DNA of 64,000 nucleotides from positions 37,501 through 101,500 of the forward strand of contig CAWZYM010000440.1 in NCBI GenBank assembly GCA_963966185.1, written 5' to 3'. Positions 40,636-53,664 of the stretch are shown here, piece after piece (position 1 is the first letter of the stretch; each line of letters opens with the position of its first letter). The notes under the pieces are model-generated. The model was given only the letters and a program-made list of their open reading frames with translations. It had not been told where the DNA came from and searched no databases. The stretch is from Rhabditoides inermis. Taxonomy: Eukaryota > Nematoda > Chromadorea > Rhabditida > Rhabditidae. The translations under genes and the position numbers were made by a program.

Positions 40636-42278
40636 GAAAGAAACTAACTATAAACTAACTATGAACTAAGAAGAGAAGACACTACCTTCGCACTGAAGAG
40701 CGTCTCTCTTTCTGAGAAAGAGAGATGAGCGAACAGTTTTAGGTAGACGGATTATTGTTTTATTTAGAGTACTGTAGCCGTACGGACTTTGGAGTACGGT
40801 ATAAAAATGTTTGAAGTAGAACAGAGAAGTTAAAAACAGCTCGCGCAAAACCGCGAGGCGAGGCGAGAACAGAGTGAGTGAGTGAGTGAGTGAGTGAGTA
40901 GGGGAGGAGCCGAGTGGCAGGAGACTGTGTGACCAGTGTATTGCGAAACAAAAATGAGTGAGCGGACTTGGGGCGCGTCCGCAACTGCAAGACAAAAAAT
41001 AGCGATTGGAGAGCGAGCAAGAAAACTGAAAGAGCAGAGAGTAGAGACAGACTGTGAGAGACAGAGAAAGAAACAATTCAAAGTGATGTTCACTAACAAA
41101 TGAAATTTTGGAAACAGTACGAGTACGCGCAACAGCGGGGCGAGGCGAGAACACAAGCACAATTAATGTGAAATTCATGTGGTATCAGTAGGAAAGTGAG
41201 ATCCGGAAGGCCGAGAAGAATCATTTAATTTTTTATTTGAAAAGATTGAATGACTACAAAGACTTTTAACCTCACTTTCTTTATCACTGTAGTGAACGAA
41301 ATTGTGACCTTCAAATTGAGTACTGAAACTCAAAATTATGAAACAAGAAGTGGATAGGGAGACTCGGATTGCCGAGAGGAATCGATAGAGCTATTGATCA
41401 TTCCAATCGGTTGACCCTGTGACCCACTGCGAACGCCTCACTCTGTTTGAAGCCCGCCGCCATAGTCTCACCTCGGCGCCGTGTACCCCGCGATGACGTG
41501 CCAGCCGGCGTGTAGAGATCAAATTTGAAAATGTTACTATTGGAATAGGGGTAATCTGACACGGAGAATCTGATTCCGTCGAGAAAACACGACAATTCTG
41601 CCTCCTTTACTGTGAAAAGTCGCCAAAAGTCGGCGAAACGTGCTGAAAATCGGAGGAGACGTCAGATGACGTGAGTAGAAGGCCCATGTCAATTTGTGTG
41701 TCATGAAATGCGAAGATACGCCCGCGGCGAGCGCCAGAAGAGTGACTCGGAGAGAGAAATCGCCTCTATTCAATCGCGGCGGGGTAGGCGAGAGAGCACG
41801 GCAGACGGTTAGAGTGCGATTGCAAAATAGTTGAGACAACTGGGCGCATCGAGAATTTTTCCCATTTTCAGGTCCTTGTTTCAGGAGTCAAAAGTAGCCG
41901 GAATGGTGCCAACCCTCGCGTCAAATACTAATTCAAATGCGCTCTACACGCCAGCGCAAACGCCGTCTCGCTGCACGGCCTGTGAAAGGTGCTGGAGAGC
42001 GCGCAAAACGCGGTCGCGCGAAAAAAGAAGCCATCTTGCGAGAGGCGTTGCGAGAATGCGAAAAGAGGTAGAGATTTGAAACTTTCAGGGATTAAAGATG
42101 TAATATAGAAGTAGGTGCTGGTAGAGGGGCGAGGACGTGGCTGCGTCGAGCGAGCGACGGCGACCGCCGAAAGAGGGCGCGACGCGCGCGCGGACGATGT
42201 CCCCTTTGGTCACATGTCCCCTTTGCCAACGAAACCATATATACGCGCTCGCGCCTCACCTCGCACTACAGGCGCAGA
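40482..42278 (+). repeat. array unit 5 (A5-C5, end of A and start of B deleted)
   Basis: A5 stops at about 41165 (acaagcacaattaatg) and jumps to gtgaaattcatgtgg inside B. C5 ends at ggcgcag, 42278. Confidence 0.88.
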
Positions 42279-42280
42279 AA
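42238..42280 (+). promoter_or_regulatory. TATA/start-site-like junction 6 (type 2)
   Basis: Type 2, ending ggcgcag, but joined to the middle of B (aaagtgaaattcatg) instead of A. Confidence 0.3.
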
Positions 42281-43424
42281 GTGAAATTCATGTGGTATGA
42301 GTAGGAAAGTGAGATTCGGACGGCTTTACTAACTAAAATCGCGAGATATGAAAGAGGAATCATTTAGTTTTTTATTTGAAAAGATTGGATGACTACAAAG
42401 ACTTTTAACCTCACTTTCTTTATCACTGTAGTGAACGAAATTGTGAGTGACCTTCAAATTGAGTACTGAAACTGAAAATTATGAAACAAGAAGTGGATAG
42501 GGAGACTCGGATTGCCGAGAAGAATCGATAGAGCTATTGATCATTCCAATCGGTTGACCCTGTGACCCACTGCGACCGCCTCACTCTGTTTGAAGCCCGC
42601 CGCCATAGTCTCACCTCGGCGCCGTGTACCCCGCGATGACGTGCCAGCCGGCGTGTAGAGGTCAAATTTGAAAATGTTACTATTGGAATAGGGGTAATCT
42701 GACACGGAGAATCTGATTCCGTCGAGAAAACACGACAATTCTGCCTCCTTTACTGTGTAAAGTCGCCAAAAGTCGGCGAAACGTGCTGAAAATTGGAGGA
42801 GACGTCAGATGATGTGAGTAGAAGGTGCATGTCAAATTTCATGTCATGAAACGCAAAGATACGTCCGCGGCGAGCGCCAGAAGAGTGACTCGGAGAGAGA
42901 AATCGCCTCTATTCGATTTCGGCGGCGGGGTAGGCGAGAGAGCACGGCAGACGGTTAGAGTGCGATTGCAAAATAGTTGAGACAACTGGGCGCATCGAGA
43001 ATTTTTCCCATTTTCAGGTCCTTGTTTCAGGAGTCGAAAGTAGCCGGAATGGTGCCAACCTTCGCGTCCAATACTAATTTGATTGCGCTCTACACGCCAG
43101 CGCAAACGCCGTCTCGCTGCGCGTCCTGTGAAAGGCGCTGGGGAGCGCGCAAAACAGGGTCGCGTAACGGGGGCCGAAAAAAAAGCCATTTTGCGAGAGG
43201 CGTTGCGAGAACGCGAAAAGAGATAGAGACGTGAAATTTTCAGGGCGTAGAGATTCGATATAGAAGTAGGTGCTGGTAGAGGGGCGAAGACGTGGCTGCC
43301 TCGAGCGAGCGACGGCGACCGCCGAAAGAGGGCGCGACGCGCGCGCCGACAATGTCCACTTTGGTCCTTTTGGCTTACGAAAGTATATATACGCGCGGGC
43401 GCCTCACCTCGCTCTGGTGGCGCA
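42279..43424 (+). repeat. partial array unit (B6-C6, no A)
   Basis: The C6 part looks identical to C1 over several hundred bases, although C1 is 14 kb away and closer C modules differ more. Confidence 0.88.
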
Positions 43425-43428
43425 GACT
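43384..43428 (+). promoter_or_regulatory. TATA/start-site-like junction 7 (type 2)
   Basis: tatatata at 43384-43391, then the type-2 stretch to ggcgcag, before A6. Confidence 0.35.
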
Positions 43429-43531
43429 AGCTACTGACTAAGACGGACCTTTTTCGAGGATGAGGGAGAGGTGTCGGAGGCAAAACGAGGGAGTAATGAG
43501 GGTGCACGCAGGAGAAAGAGGGGTGAAAGAG

Positions 43532-43582
<51 letters not shown>

Positions 43583-45219
43583 AACTAACTATAAACTAAC
43601 TATGAACTAAGAAGAGAAGACACTACCTTCGCACTGAAGAGCGTCTCTCTTTCTGAGAAAGAGATATGAGCGAACAGTTTTAGGTAGACGGATTATTGTT
43701 TTATTTAGAGTACTGTAGCCGTACGGACTTTGGAGTACGGTATAAAAATGTTTGAAGTAGAACAGAGAAGTTAAAAACAGCTCGCGCAAAACCGCGAGGC
43801 GAGGCGAGAACAGAGTGAGTGAGTGAGTGAGTGAGTGAGTAGGGGAGGAGCCGAGTGGCAGGAGACTGTGTGACCAGTGTATTGCGAAACAAAAATGAGT
43901 GAGCGGACTTGGGGCGCGTCCGCAACTGCAAGACAAAAAATAGCGATTGGAGAGCGAGCAAGAAAACTGAAAGAGCAGAGAGTAGAGACAGACTGTGAGA
44001 GACAGAGAAAGAAACAATTCAAAGTGATGTTCACTAACAAATGAAATTTTGGAAACAATACGAGTACGCGCAACAGCGGGGCGAGGCGAGAACACAAGCA
44101 CAATTAATGTGAAATTCATGTGGTATCAGTAGGAAAGTGAGATCCGGACGGCCGAGAAGAATCATTTAATTTTTTATTTGAAAAGATTGAATGACTACAA
44201 AGACTTTTAACCTCACTTTCTTTATCACTGTAGTGAACGAAATTGTGACCTTCAAATTGAGTACTGAAACTCAAAATTATGAAACAAGAAGTGGATAGGG
44301 AGACTCGGATTGCCGAGAGGAATCGATAGAGCTATTGATCATTCCAATCGGTTGACCCTGTGACCCACTGCGAACGCCTCACTCTGTTTGAAGCCCGCCG
44401 CCATAGTCTCACCTCGGCGCCGTGTACCCCGCGATGACGTGCCAGCCGGCGTGTAGAGGTCAAATTTGAAAATGTTACTATTGGAATAGGGGTAATCTGA
44501 CACGGAGAATCTGATTCCGTCGAGAAAACACGACAATTCTGCCTCCTTTACTGTGAAAAGTCGCCAAAAGTCGGCGAAACGTGCTGAAAATCGGAGGAGA
44601 CGTCAGATGACGTGAGTAGAAGGACCATGTCAAATTTCATGTCATGAAACGCAAAGATAGGCCCGCGGCGAGCGCCAGAAGAGTGACTCGGAGAGAGAAA
44701 TCGCCTCTATTCAATCGCGGCGGGGTAGGCGAGAGAGCACGGCAGACGGTTAGAGTGCGATTGCAAAATAGTTGAGCCAGCTGGGCGCATCGTGAATTTT
44801 TCCCGTTTTGAGATCCTTGTTTCAGGAGTCGAAAGTAGCCGGAATGGTGCCAACCCTCGCGTCCAATACTAAATCGAATGCGCTCTACACGCCAGCGCAA
44901 ACGCCGTCTCGCTGCGCGGCATGTGAAAGGCGCTAGAGAGCGCGCAAAACAGGGTCGCGTAACGGGGGCCGAAAAAAAAGCCATTTTGCGAAAGGCGTTG
45001 CGAGAAAACGAAAAGAGATAGAGATTTGAAACTTTCAGGGATTAGAGATATAATATAGAAGTAGGTGCTGGTAGAAGGGCGAAGACGTGACTGCCTCGAG
45101 CGAGCGACGGCGACCGCCGAAAGAGGGCGCGACGCGCGCGCGGACAATGTCCACTTTGGTCCTTTTGGCTTACGTTTCCATATATACGCGCAGGCGCCTC
45201 ACCTCGCTATAGTGGCGCA
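43425..45219 (+). repeat. array unit 6 (A6-C7), last unit
   Basis: Shares the A-to-B deletion junction of unit 5, so units 5 and 6 are sister copies. It ends at ggcgcag, where the satellite begins at once. Confidence 0.88.
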
Positions 45220-45222
45220 GAT
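45181..45222 (+). promoter_or_regulatory. TATA/start-site-like junction 8 (type 2), at the satellite border
   Basis: Type 2, ending ggcgcag and joined directly to satellite DNA (atatgcaatctcttc). Confidence 0.3.
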
Positions 45223-45894
45223 ATGCAATCTCTTCTACTCTCTGATATTTTACTCTTTCGTAAGCACATAGAAGGCGCTCCGGCACGCTTCGCGCGCCTC
45301 CGTGGTCAAAGTCGATCAGTAGATCAGTATTATTAAGAATATATTGATCACTGCTACTGATATGATGTTTTCTCCGACTCTCTGATCTTTCACTTTCTCG
45401 TATGCACATAGAAGGCGCTCCGGCACGCTTCGCGCGATTCCACGGTCAAAGCCGATCAGTAAATCAGTAATTATAATAATATATTAATCACTGATACTGA
45501 TATGCAATCTCTTCTACTCTCTGATATTTTACTCTTTCGTAAGCACATAGAAGGCGCTTCGGCACGCTCCGCGCGCCTCCGCGGTCGAAGTCGATCAGTA
45601 GATCAGTATTATTAAGAATATATTGATCACTGATACTGATATGCATTTTTTCCGACTCTCTGATTTTTTACTCTTTCGTATGCACATAGAGGGCGCTCCG
45701 GCACGCTTCGCGCGCCTCCGCGGTCAAAGCCGATCAGTAAATCAGTAGATCAGTATTTATAATAATATACTGATCACTGATACTGATATGCCTTCTCTCC
45801 TACTCTCTGATCTATCAATCTCTCGTGTGCACATAGAGGGCGCTCCGGCACACTCCGCGGTAAAAGCCTATCAGTAGCTTGTTGAAAATTATTA
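45220..45894. repeat. 139-bp satellite, block 1 (about 4-5 copies)
   Basis: Each monomer holds the order ctgatatgca, ccgactctctgatc, cgtatgcacatagaa, the GC-rich core gcgctccggcacgcttcgcg, ggtcaaag, and then gatcagtagatcagtaatta. Confidence 0.93.
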
Positions 45895-47150
45895 TTTATT
45901 ATAGTTCCAAGTATAATTTATAGTTATCACTGGTCTAATATTATAAAATATAAGAGAGAGATAGAGAGAGAGATAGAGAGAGGGAGAGAGGGAGAGAAAG
46001 AGAGAGAGAGAGACGAAAAAGAGAGAGAGAGAGACGAAAGAGAGAGAGAGAGAGAGAGAAGAAAGAGAGAGAGAGAGAGACGAAAAAAGAGGGATGAGAA
46101 AGGAGGTTACATAGAACTTCGCCTCGCCTCACTTCCCTGATTGAATATAGATTGACGTGAGTGCATATAGTAATGTTTTATTGTATGTGGTCAGAAAACC
46201 AAATTCGCACAGTTTGTTGGAGTGTGGTGAGTTGTTTCGTAGTGCGTGATGATGTTCTCGCTCATTTGCACAGTTTACTGTCTCTTTCTCTGGCATCAGA
46301 CAGACTGGCAGCTGGCGCACTCTCACCTCGCCACACTCTCTCGTCGCGGGGCAATAAAACATCGTCGATTAGAGGAATTTAATTGATAGCGAGCGTCAGA
46401 GGTCACAAAAAGATGCAAATTTTGGTAGAAGTGTAGTGGCCACCTATTTGCATGTTGTAGTAAAGGGAGACCTTACACGGTTGCCTAGTTTTCTTGAACA
46501 GCCCGCGACAACTGTTTGGTGTCGCCTCGCCTCGACTAAATCACTTCGTGAAAGGAAACCAGGAGGAGTTATAAAAATATTACGGGCAGATTTGTAGGTG
46601 AGGGAGTGTAGAGGAGTGACGTCGAAACCGTTTTTCGATAGCTGAAGTCTGCGATTCGCAGTACTCGTTCTTGTAAGGTCTACTCGCCGCACCCGATTTG
46701 CCAGTGACCCGTCTCTTCATCTGACACACTGTTTCGCCGCTTTTGTGTCTGACTCTCTCTGATTACGCGCTATTTCGTCGGACTTTCTGGAGCTTATAGC
46801 TCCGCGGATATGAGAGATAACGAGCTGAAAATTGGAATCCTGCATCTCGGGACCGAGACCATCGGATCGATGTCACGTTTGGCTAGATAGGAGTAGTGGG
46901 TGGCGCGGTAGAGCGATGGACGTACAGACACCATAGGGCATTTTACACTTACACCCGACTAGCGCGCTTCGCGCGCTAGAAATATAGGTATAAAATAGAG
47001 GAGAAAATTATCTATCGATGGATATATAGATTGACTTGATATGTGCTCTGGAAGTGCTATTAGGAGCTGTGCTAGAAGTGCTGTTGTCAGAGCCTTCCAA
47101 AAATGAATTATCTATTTCATTAATTTTGAATTACAGTATTAACAAATGTT
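45895..47150. repeat. R block, copy 1
   Basis: The order is a (GA)n tract (45950-46107), cgcctcgcctcacttccctg, an AATAAA in gcaataaaaca, octamers at 46413-46420 and 46446-46453, a ggagcttatagctcc hairpin (46789-46803), an A-box-like ggtggcgcggtagagcg, and the hairpin ctagcgcg-cttcg-cgcgctag (46959-46979). Confidence 0.9.
46444..46692 (-). other. conserved short open frame in R block 1
   Basis: 82 codons including RRLQLSKNGFDVTPLHSLTY and GNRVRSPFTTTCK. It is open in all four R blocks with mainly conservative differences. No family recognised; possibly a remnant of a longer transposon protein. Confidence 0.35.
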
Positions 47151-47311
47151 TGAACATTGTCAATGTCTAACAGTAGCTGGTTGATAATTTTTGATTCTCG
47201 ACTGATATTATCTTACCTATGCTCATAGAAGGCGCTCCGAGATGCAGCCGAAGACTATCGGTATATGAGTGATAACTATGTCATAACTAAACTACACTTT
47301 CCGTTTCTCCG

Positions 47312-47360
<49 letters not shown>
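47151..47360. repeat. spacer with (CT)n tract
   Basis: The segment with ctaacagtagctggttgataa and cgagatgcagccgaagac, ending in (CT)n at about 47311-47360. The same spacer recurs after R copy 3 (54771-55055). Confidence 0.8.
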
Positions 47361-47364
<4 letters not shown>

Positions 47365-47744
47365 TCTAGAAGGCGCTCCGGCACGCTACCACGTGCCTCC
47401 GCGGTCAAATTCTATCAGTAGCTGGTTGACAATGATTAGTTATCACGGATCTAAGATTATAAAATCTCTACTCTCGCCTTTCATCACAGACAGACGCTCC
47501 GCGCGCCTCAGCGGTCAAATTCTATCAGTAGCTGGTTGACAATGATTAGTTATCACGTATCAAATAATATAAAATCTCTACTCTCGCCTTTGATCACAGA
47601 CAGCCGCTCCGCGCGCCTCCGCGGTCAAATTCTATCAGTAGCTGGTTGACAATGATTAGTTATCACGGATCTAATATTATAAAATATCTACTCTCGCCTA
47701 CGATCATAGACAGCCGCTCCGCGCGCCTCCGCGGTCAAAGTATA
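47361..47744. repeat. 110-bp satellite, short block (3-4 copies)
   Basis: Monomers with tatcagtagctggttgacaa, tagttatcacggatctaa and actctcgcc. Confidence 0.9.
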
Positions 47745-50700
47745 TCAGTATATCAGTATTAATATGAATACATTGATCACTGCTACTGATATGAATTTTC
47801 TCCGACTCTCTGATCGTTCATTTTCTCGTATGCACATAGAAAGCGCTCCGGCACGCTCCGCGCGCCTCCGCGGTCAAAGTATATCAGTAGATCAGTAAAA
47901 ATAAGAATATATTGATCACTGATACTGATATGCATTTTCTCCGACTCTCTGATCTTTTAACCTTCCGTATGCATATACATAGAGGGCGCTCCGGCACGCT
48001 TCGCGTGCCTCCGCGGTCAAAGTATATCAGTAGATCAGTAATTATAATAATACATTGATCACTGCTACTGATATGCATTTTCTCCGACTCTGATCGTTCA
48101 CTTTCTCGTATGCACATAGAAAGCGCTCCGGGCACGCTCCGCGCGCCTCCGCTGTCAAAGTCTATCAGTAGATCAGTAATTATAATAATATATTGATCAC
48201 TGCTACTGATATGCATTTTCTCCGACTCTCTGATCTTTTAACCTTCCGTATGCATATACATAGAGGGCGCTCCGGCACGCTTCGCGTGCCTCCGCGGTCA
48301 AAGTATATCAGTAGATCAGTAATTATAATAATACATTGATCACTGCTACTGATATGCATTTTCTCCGACTCTGATCGTTCACTTTCTCGTATGCACATAG
48401 AAAGCGCTCCGGCACGCTCCGCGCGCCTCCGCGGTCAAAGTATATCAGTAGATCAGTAATAAAAAGATTATATTGATCACTGCTACTGATATGCATTTTC
48501 TCCGACTCTCTGATCGTTCACTTTCTCGTATCCACATAGAAAGCGCTCCGGCACGCTTCGCACGCCTCCGCGGTCAAAGTATATCAGTAGATCAGTAAAA
48601 ATAAGAATATATTGATCACTGCTACTGATATGCATTTTCTCCGACTCTCTGATAGTTCACTTTCTCGTATGCACATAGAAAGCGATCCGGCACGCTTCGC
48701 GCGCCTCCGCGGTCAAATCCTATCAGTAGATCAATAATTAAAATAATATAATTTCACTGCTACTGATATGCAATCTCTCCTACTCTCTGATCTTTTACTC
48801 TCTCGTATGCACATAGAAAGCGCTCCGGCACGCTTCGCGCGCCTCCGCGGTCAACGTATATCAGTAGATCAGTAATTATAAAAAATATAATGTCACTGCT
48901 ACTGATATGCATTCTCTCCTACTCTCTGATCTTTCACTCTCTCGTATGCACATAGAGGGCGCTCCGGCACGCTTCGCGCGCCTCCGCGGTCAAAGCCTAT
49001 CAGTAGATCAGTAATTATAAAAAATATAATGTCACTGCTACTGATATGCATTCTCTCCTACTCTCTGATCTTTCACTCTCTCGTAAGCACATAGAGGGCG
49101 CTCCGGCACGCTTCGCGCGCCTCCGCGGTCAAAGCCGATCAGTATATCAGTAATTATAATAAAACATTGATCACTGATACTGATATGCATTTTCTCCGAC
49201 TCTCTGATCGTTCACTCTCTCGTATGCACATAGAGGGCGGTCCGGCACGCTTCGCGCGCCTCCGCGGTCAAATCCTATCAGTAGATCATTAAAAATAAGA
49301 ATATACTGATCACTGCTACTGATATGCATTTTCTCCGACTCTCTGATCGTTCACTTTCTCGTATGCACATAGAAAGCGCTCCGGCACGCTCCGCGCGCCT
49401 CCGCGGTCAAAGCCGATCAGTAGATCAGTAATTATAATAATATATTGATCACTGTTACTGATATGAATTTTTTCGTACTCTCTGATAATTTACTCTCTCG
49501 TAAGCACATAGAGGGCGCTCCGGCACGCTTCGCGCGCCTCCGCGGTCAAAGCCGATCAGTATATCAGTAATTATAATAAGATATTTATCACTAATACTAA
49601 TATGCATTTTCTCCTACTATCTGATATTTTTTCTCTCGTATGCACATAGAGGGCGCTCCGGCACGCTTCGCGCGCCTCCGCGGTCAAAGCCGATCAGTAG
49701 ATCAGTTATTATAATAATAATAAGATCACTGCTACTGAATGCATTTTCTCCGACTCTCTTATCTTTCACTTTCTCGTATGCACATAGAGGGCGCTCCGGC
49801 ACGCTTCGCGCGCCTTCGCGGTCAAAGCCGATCAGTAGATCAGTAATTATAATAATATATTGATCACTGATACTGATATGAATTTTCTCCGACTCTTTGA
49901 TCTTTCACTTTCTCGTAAGCACATAGAAAGCGCTCCGGCACGCTTCGCGCGCCTCCGCGCGCCTCCGCGGTCAAAGCCGATCAGTAGATCAGTAAATATA
50001 ATAATAATAAGATCACTGCTACTGAATGCATTTTCTCCGACTCTCTTATCTTTCACTTTCTCGTATGCACATAGAGGGCGCTCCGGCACGCTTCGCGCGC
50101 CTTCGCGGTCAAAGCCGATCAGTAGATCAGTAATTATAATAATATATTGATCACTGATACTGATATGAATTTTCTCCGACTCTTTGATCTTTCACTTTCT
50201 CGTAAGCACATAGAAAGCGCTCCGGCACGCTTCGCGCGCCTCCGCGCGCCTCCGCGGTCAAAGCCGATCAGTAGATCAGTAAATATAATAATAATAAGAT
50301 CACTGCTACTGAATGCATTTTCTCCGACTCTCTTATCTTTCACTTTCTCGTATGCACATAGAGGGCGCTCCGGCACGCTTCGCGCGCCTTCGCGGTCAAA
50401 GCCGATCAGTAGATCAGTAATTATAATAATATATTGATCACTGATACTGATATGAATTTTCTCCGACTCTTTGATCTTTCACTTTCTCGTAAGCACATAG
50501 AAAGCGCTCCGGCACGCTTCGCGCGCCTCCGCGCGCCTCCGCGGTCAAAGCCGATCAGTAGATCAGTAAATATAATAATAATAAGATCACTGCTACTGAA
50601 TGCATTTTCTCCGACTCTCTTATCTTTCACTTTCTCGTATGCACATAGAAAGCGTTCCGGCACGCTCCGCGAGCCTCCGCGGTCAATGCCGATCAGTAGG

Positions 50701-50829
50701 TCAGTAATTATAATAATACATTGATCACTGCTACTGATATGCATTTTCTCCTACTTTCTGATCTTTCACTCTCTCGTACGCACGAAAGCGCTCCGGCACA
50801 CTCCGCGGTAAAAGCCTATCAGTAGCTGG
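47745..50829. repeat. 139-bp satellite, block 2 (about 22 copies)
   Basis: The longest run of this family in the window. It mixes monomers with tccgactctctgatcg and tcctactctctgatc variants. Confidence 0.93.
49860..50720. repeat. 287-bp higher-order repeat, three near-identical copies
   Basis: Two 139-type monomers, one with a duplicated cgcgcctcc and one with tactgaatgca, repeat together at 287-bp steps. The copies look identical apart from the last, which diverges at its end. Confidence 0.93.
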
Positions 50830-50893
50830 TTGACAATAACTATTTATTATAGAAGTATAATTTATAGTTATCACTGGTCTAATATTATAAAAT

Positions 50894-50935
<42 letters not shown>

Positions 50936-50995
50936 TCAAGAGAGGAAGAGAGGAAGAGAGTGAGAGAGGGAGAGAAAGAGAGGGAGAGAGATGAA

Positions 50996-51044
<49 letters not shown>

Positions 51045-52080
51045 TGAGAAAAGGAGAGAGATGAGAAAAAGAGTTTACATATTATTTCGCCTCGCCTCAC
51101 TTCCCTGATTGAATATAGATGGACGTGAGTGCATATAGTAATGTTTTATTGTATTTACTCAGAATATGGTAATCGCGCAGTTTGTTGGAGTGTGGTGAGC
51201 TGTTTCGTAGTGCATGGTGCTGTTCTGGCTCATTTGCACAATTTACTGTTTCTTTCTCTAACAGCAGACAGACTGGCAGCTGGCGCACTCTCACCTCGCC
51301 ACACTCTCTCGTCGCGGGGCAATAAAACGACGTCGATTAGAAGAATTTAATTGATAGCGAGCGTCAGAGGTCACAAAAAGATGCAAATTTTGGTAGAAGT
51401 GTAGTGGCCACCTATTTGCATGTTGTAGTAAAGGGAAACCTTACACGATTGCCTAGTTTTCTTGAACAGCCCGCGACAATTGTTTGGCGTCGCCTCGCCT
51501 CGATTAAATCACTTCGTGAAAGAAAACCAGGAGGAGTTATAAAAAGATTACGGGCAGATTTGTAGGTGAGGGAGTGTAGAGGAGTGACGTAAAAACCGTT
51601 TTTCGATAGCTGAAGTCTGCGATCCGCAGTGCTCGTTCTTGTAAGGCCTACTCGATGCAACCGTTCAACCACCTACCCGTCTCCTCGCCTCACACACTAT
51701 TTCGCCGCTTTTGTGTCTGACTCTCTCTGATTACGCGCTATTTCGTCGGACTTTCTGGAGCTTATAGCTCCGCGGATATGAGAGATAACGAGCTGAAAAT
51801 TGGAATCCTGCATCTCGGGACCGAGACCAACGGATCGATGTCACGTTTGGCTAGATAGGAGTAGTGGCTGGCGCGGTAGAGCGATGTATGGACAGACACC
51901 ATAGGGCATTTTACACTTACACCAGACTAGCGCGCTTCGCGCGCTAGAAATATAGGTACAAAATAGAGGAGAAAATTATCTATCGATTGATATATAGATT
52001 GACTTGATATGTGCTCTGGAAGTGCTATTAGGAGCTGTGCTAGAAGTGCTGTTGTCAGTCTTTCAATAGATGACTGATCT
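50830..52080. repeat. R block, copy 2
   Basis: (GA)n at about 50896-51042; octamers 51381-51388 and 51414-51421; hairpins 51757-51771 and 51927-51947. The right end differs from copies 1 and 3 after gtgctgttgtcag. Confidence 0.9.
51412..51672 (-). other. conserved short open frame in R block 2
   Basis: 86 codons; differs from copy 1 at about ten positions and stays open. Confidence 0.3.
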
Positions 52081-53449
52081 TTATTTATTTCCTTATTTTT
52101 TATTTTTCAGTAGTTTCAAATATTTAGAAAGTGTCACAGTCTATCAGTATCTGGTTGCACATAGAAAGCGCTCCGGCACGCTTCGCGCGCCTCCGCGGTC
52201 AAAATATATCAGTAAATCAGTAATTATAATAATATACTGATCACTGATACTGATATGCATTCTCTTCTACTCTCTGATCTTTTACTCTTTCGTTTGCACA
52301 TAGAGGGCACTCCGGCACGCTTCGCGCGCCTCCGCGGTCAATCCGATCAGTAGATTAGTAATTATAATAATATACTGATCACTGATACTGATATGCAATC
52401 TCTTCCACTCTCTGATATTTTACTCTTTCGTATGCACATAGAAGGCGCTCCGGCACGGTTCGCGCGCCTCCGCTGTCAAAGCCGATCAGTAGAACAGTAA
52501 TTATAATAATAATACATTGATCACTGATACTGATATGCATTTTCTCCGACTCTCTGATCTTCTACTCTTTCGTATGCACATAGAAGGCGCTCCGGCACGC
52601 TTCGCGCGCCTCCGCGGTCAAAGCCGATCAGTAAATCAGTAATTATAATAATATACTGATCACTGATACTGATATGCATTCTCTTCTACTCTCTGATCTT
52701 TTACTCTTTCGTTTGCACATGGAGGGCACTCCGGCACGCTTCGCGCGCCTCCGCGGTCAAAGCCGATCAGTAGATTAGTAATTATAATATAATAAAACAT
52801 TGATCACTGATATTGATTTGCATTTTTCCGACTCTCTGATTTTTTTTACTCTTTCGTATGCACATAGAAGGCGCTCCGGCACGCTTCGCGCGCCTCCGCG
52901 GTCAAAGCCGATCAGTGGATCAGTAATTATAATAATACATTGATCACTGATACTGATATGCATTTTCTCCGACTCTCTGATCTTCTACTCTTTCGTATGC
53001 ACATAGAAGGCGCTCCGGCACGCTTCGCGCGCCTCCGCGGTCAAAGCCGATCAGTAAATCAGTAATTATAATAATATACTGATCACTGATACTGATATGC
53101 ATTCTCTTCTACTCTCTGATCTTTTTCTCTTTCGTTTGCACATGGAGGGCACTCCGGCACGCTTCGCGCGCCTTCGCGGTCAAAGCCGATCAGTAGATTA
53201 GTAATTATAATAAAACATTGATCACTGATATTGATTTGCATTTTTCCGACTCTCTGATTTTTTTTTACTCTTTCGTATGCACATAGAAGGCGCTCCGGCA
53301 CGCTTCGCGCGCCTCCGCGGTCAAAGCCGATCAGTGGATCAGTAATTATAATAATATATTGATCACTGATACTGATATGCATTCTCTTCTACTCTCTGAT
53401 CTTTTACTCTCTCGTATGCCCTTAGAGGGCGCTCCGGCACACTCCCTAT
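52081..53449. repeat. 139-bp satellite, block 3 (about 9 copies)
   Basis: Monomers of the gatcactgatactgatatg type. A set of about three monomers repeats twice (52540-52920 and 52960-53340). Confidence 0.92.
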
Positions 53450-53520
53450 CAGTAGCTGGTTGACAAATATTATTTATTATAGATCCAAGTTTAATTTATA
53501 GTTGTCACTGGTCTAATATT

Positions 53521-53562
<42 letters not shown>

Positions 53563-53607
53563 GAGAGGAAGAGAGTGAGAGAGGGAGAGAAAGAGAGGGA
53601 GAGAGAC

Positions 53608-53664
<57 letters not shown>

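Noticed and set aside
46959..46979. Helitron 3' end (hairpin plus CTAG)
   Set aside because: Sequence similarity among R copies continues past the hairpin, so it is not an element border.
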